Source: an uncultured Clostridia bacterium
Lineage (GTDB): Bacteria > Bacillota > Clostridia > Oscillospirales > Oscillospiraceae
Direction: 5' to 3'
Assembly: GCA_945910975.1 (NCBI GenBank)
Contig: CAMDZY010000007.1
Span: 1 to 20,667 of the forward strand
Length of the DNA: 20,667 bases
Both the position numbers and the translations under genes were made by a program. The notes under the pieces are model-generated. The model was not told where the DNA came from and did no database searches. It worked only from the letters and a program-made list of their open reading frames with translations. This document shows, in pieces, positions 1-5,902 of the stretch (position 1 is the stretch's first letter; each line of letters starts with the position of its first letter).

Positions 1-787
1 ATGGTTTTTCTCCCAGTGGGATCTGCAAAATGCTTCCTTGTGCAATTTGTTCCTCCACAGTTCGGCGGGAAACGACAGAAACGCCCAGTCCCTGCACAAT
101 ACACTGTCGCAAAATCTCCGGGTCAGCGATGTGCGCGACCGTATTGGGCGGTTGCGGTGGCAAGCCAAGCTGTGCAAAATATTGTTCCGTTTCGTGCAGC
201 GTGCCGGAGCGGTCCGTTCGAATCAAAAACGGCTGTTGCAGCAAAACCTGCACAGGCGCATCCAACAATGCGCGATATTGCGGCAAATTCGGCGCAGCGA
301 GAATCAGCTCATCGTCTGCAATCGGCAGGAACGTACACGGGGATTCTATCTGCGTACCCACCAAACCGACATCCAGCGTCCCCTCCGACACCCGTTGGAT
401 CACATCCATGCTGTCGGAGCGAATCACCTCCAACCGCACCTGTGGCTGCTCCCGGCAAAAGGCCGCCAGAATCTGCGGCAACAGGCACTGCCCCGGCACC
501 GAGGATGCGCCGACAGACAGCACAGAGCGTCCGCCACCGGAAAGCTCACGCACTGCCTTGTTGCGCAACTTTAAAATATTTGACGCGTAGCCATACAGTT
601 TTTCTCCCTGCGGCGTCAGGGCAAACTGGCGCGTGGTGCGGCGGATGAGCTGGGTTTGTAATTCACGCTCCAACGCGGCAATGTGCGAGCTGATCGTTGG
701 CTGCGACAGGTGCAGGGCTGCAGCTGCCGTTGCAAAGCCGCGATGCTCGGCAACCGTAGTAAAAATTTTCAACTGATGTAAATCCAT
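1..787 (-). CDS. LysR-family transcriptional regulator, C-terminus cut by the window edge
   Basis: This gene has no stop inside the window; about 262 codons are visible of a family length near 300. Translation from the ATG at 787 begins MDLHQLKIFTTVAEHRGFAT, followed by a classic LysR winged helix-turn-helix (residues about 3-60, with LSQPTISSHIAALE) and the family's RRTTRQFALTPQGEKL turn. Residues from about 88 on form the periplasmic-binding-protein-like effector domain. The start has an upstream AGGAAGG about 10 nt away. The N-terminus resembles the CysB/CysL-type LysR group often linked to sulfur or selenium metabolism in clostridia, but the effector cannot be deduced. It lies 84 nt behind the GtrA-YfhO gene on the same strand, separated by two hairpins, so it may be read by readthrough or from its own promoter, which I could not identify. 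The regulated gene is probably outside the window. Family assignment is secure; specificity is unknown. Confidence 0.93.
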   Translation of the reverse strand, partial: MDLHQLKIFTTVAEHRGFATAAAALHLSQPTISSHIAALERELQTQLIRRTTRQFALTPQGEKLYGYASNILKLRNKAVRELSGGGRSVLSVGASSVPGQCLLPQILAAFCREQPQVRLEVIRSDSMDVIQRVSEGTLDVGLVGTQIESPCTFLPIADDELILAAPNLPQYRALLDAPVQVLLQQPFLIRTDRSGTLHETEQYFAQLGLPPQPPNTVAHIADPEILRQCIVQGLGVSVVSRRTVEEQIAQGSILQIPLGEKP

Positions 788-811
788 GCGTATATATCCT
801 TCCTATCCGCT

Positions 812-838
812 CTGTCGAAAAACAAAGTTTTTTGGCAG
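812..838. repeat. Dispersed hairpin module, copy 1
   Basis: Left arm CTGTCGAAAAAC (812-823), loop AAA, right arm GTTTTTTGGCAG (827-838). It forms a 12-bp stem with two G-T pairs. The same module, with a perfect stem, is found at 5141-5167; left arm and loop are identical and only two right-arm bases differ. Both differences are transitions that keep base pairing as G-U if the RNA is read from the plus strand. It sits in the leader of the LysR gene. Confidence 0.75.
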
Positions 839-841
839 TCA

Positions 842-870
842 GCAGTGCCGGACAAATTGTCCGGCACTGC
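842..870 (-). terminator. Strong hairpin directly after the GtrA-YfhO stop codon
   Basis: A perfect 13-bp inverted repeat (842-854 with 858-870, loop of 3) begins one base after the stop codon at 872-874. On the minus strand it is not followed by a clean U-run (it reads TGACTGCCAAAAAAC) but by a second hairpin at 812-838. It may be a terminator, an mRNA 3' stabiliser, or part of the repeat module found again near 5141. The position immediately behind the stop favours a 3'-end role. Confidence 0.55.
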
Positions 871-871
871 T

Positions 872-3800
872 TTATTCGGTTGTTTCGTCCGATGCTTCCG
901 CATTGGGAATTGCTTGCAGCTCCGGAATTTCGTAATTCAGCAAAAACTCCAGCTGCGCATCCGGTTCAGGCTGCCGCTTCGGCCGTTTGGGCATACGGAA
1001 TTTAGGGTGGAAAATCAACAGCAGCAAAACTGCCAGCAAGCAGAATGCTGAAATGCCCGCTCCAAGCAGCAAGCCCGGCGTCAGGTAGGAGATTTCCACC
1101 GTATGCGTTCCCCCGTCAATGGAAAATGCCAGCATCGCACCACCCACCGGTGTAATGTCCACCGGTTTGCCGTCTACCTTTGCCGTCCAGCCCGGTTCAT
1201 AAGGGATAGAGGTGTAGAATAAGCCAGGCTCCTGCACCCGAATTACGCCGGACAAGGCGCGTTCGGTCAGCTGTGTGCTGCGCAGCTTGCTCTGCGACAA
1301 AATTTGATAGCCACGGTTGAACACGTCCTTGTGGAAGCTGCACGCCTGCAGTGATATTCTATTTGTCTTCCCCGCTTCGCCCGTGCAGCGGAGGGTGATT
1401 TTGGTGCCACGCGGATAGTCGCCTAAGCACAGAATACTGCCGACCTTCACATTGCGGTCTGCAAGGTAGGCGTCATTGACGGAAATCCGCAAATTCTGGA
1501 TGCCCTTGCACTGAAAATACACGCAAAACAAGGTGTCCTCCGACAAAACATAAGTAAAGGTCAACTCTGGATCTGCGGTCAGCCCGGTAGCTTGATAAGA
1601 ATACTTGTTTCTGCCATTTTCGCGCACACTTGCCTCACCGCCGTCCACGGTTGTGGGCGGAATTGTTGTATACAGCGCATCCTCCACGCCGGTCGCCATG
1701 GTAAAGAGCTTATTTTGTGTATTCATGGGGTAATCCGTGCATTGTTGTGTGTCAAATTCCAGAATTTCCGGCCGCATCACAAAGCCCATGGGCAAATAAG
1801 ATGTGTTTTCCTGCAATGTCACATCGCCGGACTGTGCCACGATTTTGTTATAATCCGGGTCAAGATGATTTCCCTCGCGATCCACCAGGTAGCGGATGTT
1901 CAGCATCAGATTGGTAAACGGGCTGCTTTCCATATACGCATATCGATTGCTGGCTGGCCATGAGGACAGGCCAAGATCTACCAGAAAGTCGGATGCGGCC
2001 TTGTTGGTGGTCGAGGAAAAGATTGTCGCGCCGTGATAGCCAAGCAGCGCCGGGTCGTTCAGGCACTGATAATTGGTCAGCTCCGTCCGGTACCAATCCG
2101 TATGGCTTTGATCGATCTGCGCCAAAACCGCTTTTGTGTCGGAATACAGCTTAGGGTAGCCGGTTCTGGAGGATACGCCCGCCTCGTCCATGCCAAAGCC
2201 GGCGCACGTTGCGCCCTCGATCACGCAGATCACCAGCAACAAGCAGTTTCCCAGCCAGCGCGGCATTTTTTTGTAAGTCAGTGCCACGATAAATACGGTT
2301 ACGCCAATGACCGCCGTAGTGACCAGCGACGCAACATTCTTTTCCGGAATGCCACAGACCAGCACGCACACCACTGCCAGCAGTCCCGCCAGCGCGTGAT
2401 ACCACTTGAGGTGCTCCATCACAGACCACGCACGATATGCCATCGTCAGCACAACAAAACTATACAAAAAGCTGAATCGATAGGGCAGCATATTGGGGAA
2501 GTGGAAGCCATGCCACACATAGTCCAACTGGCGGAAAATAAAGCTGGCGGCAAAGAACAGCAAAAGCAGACAACTGCCAATGCGCTCCCGCAGGCGGAAT
2601 TTGCCGCTGAAGCAGAACACGCCCGCCAAAAATACTGCCGCCACACCGCAATAGATATTCGGCAGGCCGGACATTGCAGTGGGTACCGTACACGCCATCT
2701 GTCCGGCAAAAATCTGACGGAACGCATCCAGGATCCCGGTCAGTGTTTTTTCCGTGGCAATGTTGAGCGAAAGCCCCCTGGGGAACGCGTTGATGGCGGA
2801 ATATGTGTTTTGCAGTCCCAAATAAACCGGAAGCAGCAGAACCGCCGCCATTCCGACACCCAGCACAGAGCAGAGCGCCAGCCGCCACAGTCGGCGAAAG
2901 AAGCCACGGAAGTTGTCCCAATAACAAATCGTGTGTCCCAGAAACAGCAGCGCCACCGCGATGCACACAAAGAAGCCGATATAATAGTTGCACCACATTG
3001 CAAGCGCCAGCGAGAATACATACAATCGCCAGCGTCCTTCCCGCAGCAGCGCAATGGCGCCCGCCATCACCAGCGGCAGCATGGCCACCGTGTCCAGCCA
3101 CATGATGTTCCAATAGTAGCCCATCAGGAACGAGCAAAGGGCAAAGGCCACGCTGAACGGTACAATCGACAAATCCGAGCGCCGGAAGGTCAGCTTCAAA
3201 AACAGCGCAAAGGTCAAGCCGCACAGGCCGATTTTGGCCAGCAACAGCACCGTATAGAAATCCAGCAGCATACCCTCCGGTATGATGGCCGAAAGCAGGT
3301 TCAGCGGACTTGCCAAATAGTAAGCATACAGCGCCAGATAATTTGTTCCCAAGCCGGAGGTGCGGGAATACAGCATGGAACCGCCCTCGGTCAACATCCG
3401 GCGGAAATCCACAAAAAACGGGTAATACTGATGCCACATATCATGTGCCAGCACCTGCTTGTCACCAAACGGCCAGATGCCATGTGCGGCGCACACGACG
3501 AGCATCACGATTACAGGAAGAAAGAAAGACAGGCTCAGGCTCAGCTTTCCCTGCTTGTCCAGCCGTTTGGCAAAACGGGCAGGCTTGCGGAAAGCGAAGA
3601 AGCGTTGTCCCAAGTAGTTCAGCCCTGTAAACAGGCACATCCCCACCAACATGGCCACATTGCCGCGCACCTTTTCGCCATATCCTGACAGCAGACCGGA
3701 TACCAACGGTTTGGCAAGGCCGTAAGCCAGCAGATAGCACACGGCAATATTGAGCGCAAAGCGCAGTGCCGTATGTCCGTCAGCGTCTTTCATTTTAAAT

Positions 3801-3988
3801 GTAAAGTATTTATTTAAGAAGTAGCTCATCACACTCGCCAGTGCGTAGCTGAGTGCGGTTGCCGACCAATAGCCAAAATCCGCAAGATTATAGAGCAGGA
3901 ACATCAGCCCATTGCCCACCAGCGTATTGGCAACACCGACCAGCAGAAATTTCCACAAGGTTCGGTCAAACAGGGAACGCAGCTTCAT
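872..3988 (-). CDS. GtrA-YfhO fusion: multipass membrane protein for cell-envelope glycosylation
   Basis: This is a 1038-residue membrane protein. Residues about 8-135 are a GtrA-like four-helix domain (from WKFLLVGVANTLVGNGLMF to the GLNYLGQRFFAFRK end), the family proposed to flip undecaprenyl-phosphate-linked sugars. The rest is a YfhO-type GT-C glycosyltransferase: many membrane helices, the early extracellular loop with HDMWHQYYPFF, then a large extracytoplasmic beta-rich segment and a final helix near residue 980 with a basic-acidic tail. In Bacillus and Listeria, GtrA-like and YfhO proteins work with a CsbB-type glycosyltransferase to decorate teichoic acids; here two are one chain and no CsbB is visible. 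An upstream in-frame ATG exists at 4009, but the ATG at 3988 has a good AGGAG about 6 nt before it, so I chose it. It overlaps the kinase gene by 23 nt, suggesting translational coupling. The domain call is firm; the substrate is inferred. Confidence 0.9.
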   Translation of the reverse strand: MKLRSLFDRTLWKFLLVGVANTLVGNGLMFLLYNLADFGYWSATALSYALASVMSYFLNKYFTFKMKDADGHTALRFALNIAVCYLLAYGLAKPLVSGLLSGYGEKVRGNVAMLVGMCLFTGLNYLGQRFFAFRKPARFAKRLDKQGKLSLSLSFFLPVIVMLVVCAAHGIWPFGDKQVLAHDMWHQYYPFFVDFRRMLTEGGSMLYSRTSGLGTNYLALYAYYLASPLNLLSAIIPEGMLLDFYTVLLLAKIGLCGLTFALFLKLTFRRSDLSIVPFSVAFALCSFLMGYYWNIMWLDTVAMLPLVMAGAIALLREGRWRLYVFSLALAMWCNYYIGFFVCIAVALLFLGHTICYWDNFRGFFRRLWRLALCSVLGVGMAAVLLLPVYLGLQNTYSAINAFPRGLSLNIATEKTLTGILDAFRQIFAGQMACTVPTAMSGLPNIYCGVAAVFLAGVFCFSGKFRLRERIGSCLLLLFFAASFIFRQLDYVWHGFHFPNMLPYRFSFLYSFVVLTMAYRAWSVMEHLKWYHALAGLLAVVCVLVCGIPEKNVASLVTTAVIGVTVFIVALTYKKMPRWLGNCLLLVICVIEGATCAGFGMDEAGVSSRTGYPKLYSDTKAVLAQIDQSHTDWYRTELTNYQCLNDPALLGYHGATIFSSTTNKAASDFLVDLGLSSWPASNRYAYMESSPFTNLMLNIRYLVDREGNHLDPDYNKIVAQSGDVTLQENTSYLPMGFVMRPEILEFDTQQCTDYPMNTQNKLFTMATGVEDALYTTIPPTTVDGGEASVRENGRNKYSYQATGLTADPELTFTYVLSEDTLFCVYFQCKGIQNLRISVNDAYLADRNVKVGSILCLGDYPRGTKITLRCTGEAGKTNRISLQACSFHKDVFNRGYQILSQSKLRSTQLTERALSGVIRVQEPGLFYTSIPYEPGWTAKVDGKPVDITPVGGAMLAFSIDGGTHTVEISYLTPGLLLGAGISAFCLLAVLLLLIFHPKFRMPKRPKRQPEPDAQLEFLLNYEIPELQAIPNAEASDETTE

Positions 3989-4796
3989 ATCCTCTCTCCT
4001 CTCGCACACGTTCTATCAAAAATGGAAGTGCCCGCTCAAAATCCGTGCCATACCAGCGTGCATCGGGATTTTGCAGCGTCAGGCGAATGCTCTGCAACAC
4101 AAAGTCCGCAGCAATTTCGGCTGCCGCTTGCAGGGCAATTCCCTGCACCATTGCTCCGACACAAGCGCTGGCAAACAAATCCCCTGTGCCGGGGCGGGTA
4201 TTTTGCAGGTGCGGCCGCCAGCAGCTGCCGTGCATCCCTACAATGCCGATTTGATTTCCCTGTACGACGCCGGTTAGCAGTGCCTGCTTTGCGCCGAGCT
4301 TGTGCAGCTCGGAAAGCAGCGTTTCAGGCGGATCCGGGGAATCGGGCGAACCCGTGAGCATACGCGCTTCCGTCAAATTTGGTGTGATCACATCCGCCAT
4401 GGCGCACAGCTTGGCCATTTCGGCGGGAAAATCCGCAGATAGGCCGGCATACAACTTGCCGTCATCCGCCATAGCCGGATCGACAAAGACGAGGGTGTGC
4501 TCGCCGCGAAAGCGTTCGATCCACCGGCATACCCGCTGCACCTGCTGTGCCGAGGACAGATAGCCGGTATAGATGGCATCAAATTCCAGTCCCATTGCCC
4601 GCCACTGGTCGCCAAGCGCATCCATCTGCCCGGAAACATCCAGGCTGAAAAAGGTGTCAAACGCCGTATGTGCCGAGAACAGTGCCGTCGGCACCACGGC
4701 GCACTCCACACCCATCGCGGAAATTACCGGCAGCGCCACGGTGAGCGAGCATTTGCCGATGCAAGATAGATCCTGAATACTGACCACGCGTTTCAT
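3966..4796 (-). CDS. pdxK: Pyridoxal/pyridoxamine kinase (PdxY/PdxK-like, ribokinase superfamily)
   Basis: The 276-residue product probably phosphorylates the 5'-hydroxymethyl group of pyridoxal, pyridoxine or pyridoxamine with ATP in the cytoplasm, a vitamin B6 salvage step. The N-terminus MKRVVSIQDLSCIGKCSL matches clostridial pyridoxamine kinases. Further family marks are PTALFSAHTAF (about 37-46), TGYLSS (78-82), VDPAMADDG (about 106-113), PNLTEA (139-144) and the anion-hole motif GTGD with catalytic Asp206. The longest open frame begins at 4832, but ATG 4796 is preceded by GGAG with 8-nt spacing and matches the family start. Upstream lies the hairpin-rich repeat region, and the 3' end overlaps the GtrA-YfhO gene. 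A hydroxymethylpyrimidine kinase role is the main alternative within this superfamily. Confidence 0.87.
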   Translation of the reverse strand: MKRVVSIQDLSCIGKCSLTVALPVISAMGVECAVVPTALFSAHTAFDTFFSLDVSGQMDALGDQWRAMGLEFDAIYTGYLSSAQQVQRVCRWIERFRGEHTLVFVDPAMADDGKLYAGLSADFPAEMAKLCAMADVITPNLTEARMLTGSPDSPDPPETLLSELHKLGAKQALLTGVVQGNQIGIVGMHGSCWRPHLQNTRPGTGDLFASACVGAMVQGIALQAAAEIAADFVLQSIRLTLQNPDARWYGTDFERALPFLIERVREERGYEAAFPV

Positions 4797-4869
4797 TCGT
4801 GTTACTCCAATGCTTCTGTCGAATTCTGCCAATTAGACGAAAAAAATTCCGTCATGTTCCATGGTAAAA

Positions 4870-4899
4870 GCGGGGCTGCCTTCCAAACAGCTCCGTGCA
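4870..4899. repeat. 30-bp direct repeat, copy A
   Basis: This 30-base unit (GCGGGGCTGCCTTCCAAACA... ending CCGTGCA) matches 5173-5202 at 28 of 30 positions in the same orientation. Its ends pair with each other (4871-4878 with 4888-4895, one G-T pair, 9-nt loop). With copy B it frames the hairpin array. Confidence 0.85.
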
Positions 4900-4923
4900 G
4901 AGTGTTGAAAAAGCCTCGCAGAG

Positions 4924-5139
4924 TTCGCCGCCATAGCGGCGAATCAAATTCAATCATTTTTTGCGGCGACTGCTCCGCGCTAAGAGCCGCCCTTCGGGCG
5001 GTTGCGCTCTGCACGCCCGCTGCGGCGGGTGTGTGCGTCACAAAAAATACCTTACAGGGCGCAAACGTGCGAGTCAAGCGCCACAGGCGCTTGGCGAGCG
5101 CGCTGCAGCGTCCGGCAATGTTCTTCCGTGAGGAAGAAC
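4924..5139. repeat. Five consecutive inverted repeats inside the repeat-framed region
   Basis: Stems seen directly: 4924-4931/4936-4943 (TTCGCCGC, loop CATA, perfect); 4987-4992/4996-5001 (CCGCCC, loop TTC); 5012-5020/5025-5033 (9 bp, one wobble); 5075-5082/5086-5093 (CAAGCGCC, loop ACA, perfect); 5120-5127/5132-5139 (GTTCTTCC, loop GTGA, perfect). The arms are unrelated to one another, so this is not a simple tandem array but a chain of different hairpins. Confidence 0.8.
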
Positions 5140-5140
5140 T

Positions 5141-5167
5141 CTGTCGAAAAACAAAGTTTTTCGACAG
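5141..5167. repeat. Dispersed hairpin module, copy 2
   Basis: A perfect 12-bp stem: CTGTCGAAAAAC (5141-5152), loop AAA, GTTTTTCGACAG (5156-5167). It is the same module as at 812-838, more than 4 kb away in another intergenic space, which identifies it as a dispersed intergenic repeat. Confidence 0.85.
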
Positions 5168-5172
5168 CCTGA

Positions 5173-5202
5173 GCGGAGCTGCCTTCCAAACAGCCCCGTG
5201 CA
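5173..5202. repeat. 30-bp direct repeat, copy B
   Basis: Second copy of the unit at 4870-4899, differing at two positions, one in each stem arm. It abuts the stop codon of the S4-domain gene (stop at 5203-5205). Internal pairing 5174-5181 with 5191-5198 has one mismatch as read on this strand and a G-U pair on the other. Confidence 0.85.
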
Positions 5203-5442
5203 TTAAATTTCACGATACATCGCCGATGCATCATCTTTGCGGACAGCCTCCGCCACGGCCAAAACCTCAACGCAAACCGTGCGCTGACCGAAAGCAATGG
5301 TGATTTTATCGCCCACTTTCACGTCGTAGGAAGCCTTGGCCGGTCGGCCGTTCACGCTGACCCGCTCATGGTCGCACGCCTCATTTGCGACCGTCCGCCG
5401 CTTGATCAGGCGGGACACCTTTAAGTATTTATCTAATCGCAT
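5203..5442 (-). CDS. rqcP: Small S4-domain RNA-binding protein (RqcP/YabO-like)
   Basis: The 79-residue protein is almost entirely an S4 domain: MRLDKYLKVSRLIKRRTVAN, then the DHERVSVNGRPAKAS strand-turn and VKVGDKITIAFG. In Bacillus subtilis the equivalent (YabO, RqcP) acts with RqcH on obstructed large ribosomal subunits to support C-terminal alanine tailing of stalled nascent chains. The start ATG at 5442 has AGGAG six bases upstream. The neighbours HU and a YabM/SpoVB-type flippase reproduce the usual firmicute yabM-(mazG)-hup-yabO order, which supports the assignment. yabP, yabQ and divIC, often next in spore formers, are missing; the hairpin region starts at the stop codon. An Hsp15-type heat-shock S4 protein is a less likely alternative because of this context. 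Confidence 0.85.
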   Translation of the reverse strand: MRLDKYLKVSRLIKRRTVANEACDHERVSVNGRPAKASYDVKVGDKITIAFGQRTVCVEVLAVAEAVRKDDASAMYREI

Positions 5443-5481
5443 AAGATTCTCCTGTCGCCGCAGTGCGGCAAATTTGTCAAA

Positions 5482-5525
5482 GGGGCTGCCCGGAAACGGT
5501 CGGTAAAGCGTTTCCGGGCAACCCC
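5482..5525 (-). terminator. Terminator-like hairpin between hup and the S4 gene
   Basis: Arms 5482-5498 and 5509-5525 pair over 17 positions with one mismatch, loop about 10. It begins about 10 nt after the HU stop codon, and on the minus strand it is followed by only TTTGAC, a weak U-run. It probably ends or attenuates the abundant hup transcript and sets a lower level for the S4 gene 40 nt further on. Confidence 0.7.
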
Positions 5526-5535
5526 CTATCGAGTT

Positions 5536-5811
5536 TTATTTTGCAACGGCATCCTTCAGCGCCTTGCCGGCCTTAAATACCGGCACGGTGGATGCAGGAA
5601 TTTCAATTGCTTCGCCGGTCTTGGGGTTGCGACCGGAGCGTGCTTCGCGCTGCTTGGTTTCAAACGTGCCGAAGCCTACCAGCTGAACCTTGTCCCCTGC
5701 TGCCATCGCGGCGGACACTGTTTCCAGAACAGCGGTCAGTGCGCGCTCTGCTTCCTTTTTGGTAAGGCCGGATTTTTCTGCAACCTCACCAATCAATTCA
5801 GTCTTGTTCAT
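5536..5811 (-). CDS. hup: HU-type DNA-binding protein
   Basis: At 91 residues this is the standard length for HU. It starts MNKTELIGEVAEKSGLTKKE, and carries VQLVGFGTFETKQREARSGRNPKTGEAIEI, the beta-arm that reaches into the minor groove with the conserved RNPKTG tip, then VPVFKAGKALKDAV. It works as a homodimer that bends and compacts chromosomal DNA. An AGAGG lies upstream of the ATG. A gap of 91 nt separates it from the flippase gene upstream and holds a possible promoter and an inverted repeat, so hup can probably be expressed independently of the long operon. It is followed by a terminator-like hairpin. No unusual residues were seen. Confidence 0.97.
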   Translation of the reverse strand: MNKTELIGEVAEKSGLTKKEAERALTAVLETVSAAMAAGDKVQLVGFGTFETKQREARSGRNPKTGEAIEIPASTVPVFKAGKALKDAVAK

Positions 5812-5850
5812 AAGTCATACCTCTTTTTATCATTTAGTTTTTTGGGTAAC

Positions 5851-5885
5851 GGAATAAATTTATCATATTATTCCACAAAGTGCAA
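5851..5885 (-). promoter_or_regulatory. Probable hup promoter overlapped by an inverted repeat
   Basis: On the minus strand a TTGCAC (5885-5880) is followed after 17 nt by TAAATT (5862-5857), a moderate sigma-A match. A perfect 7-bp inverted repeat GGAATAA/TTATTCC (5851-5857 and 5868-5874, loop 10) lies across the -10 and spacer. This could be an operator. The promoter call is weak by sequence but fits the 91-nt gap and the need for high HU expression. Confidence 0.4.
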
Positions 5886-5902
5886 GTGTTTTACACAAAT
5901 AA

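Larger units (their letters stand above)
4797..5202. other. Gene-free hairpin-dense stretch between rqcP-like gene and pdxK
   Basis: This 406-bp interval has open frames on both strands (133 and 149 codons), but they are built from repeat and palindrome sequence, lack protein-like composition and match no family I know. It holds about eight inverted repeats: 4871-4895, 4924-4943, 4987-5001, 5012-5033, 5075-5093, 5120-5139, 5141-5167 and 5174-5198. The segment begins on the base directly after the stop codon of the S4 gene. I see no convincing sigma-A promoter for pdxK in it. Confidence 0.75.

Noticed and set aside
2033..3688. 551-codon plus-strand open frame
   Set aside because: Antisense to the GtrA-YfhO gene; composition rich in Q, H and R as expected for the shadow of a GC-rich membrane-protein gene, with no recognisable domain.
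4924..5167. CRISPR array or tandem-repeat array
   Set aside because: The hairpins have different arms and uneven spacing; only the outer 30-bp unit repeats, twice.
4802..5203. 133-codon minus-strand open frame (and a 149-codon plus-strand frame at 4854-5303) in the hairpin region
   Set aside because: Both are made of palindromes and the 30-bp repeat; the minus frame even contains HGAVWKAAPL twice because the repeat recurs in frame. No Shine-Dalgarno, no known domain, and the plus frame runs into the S4 gene.
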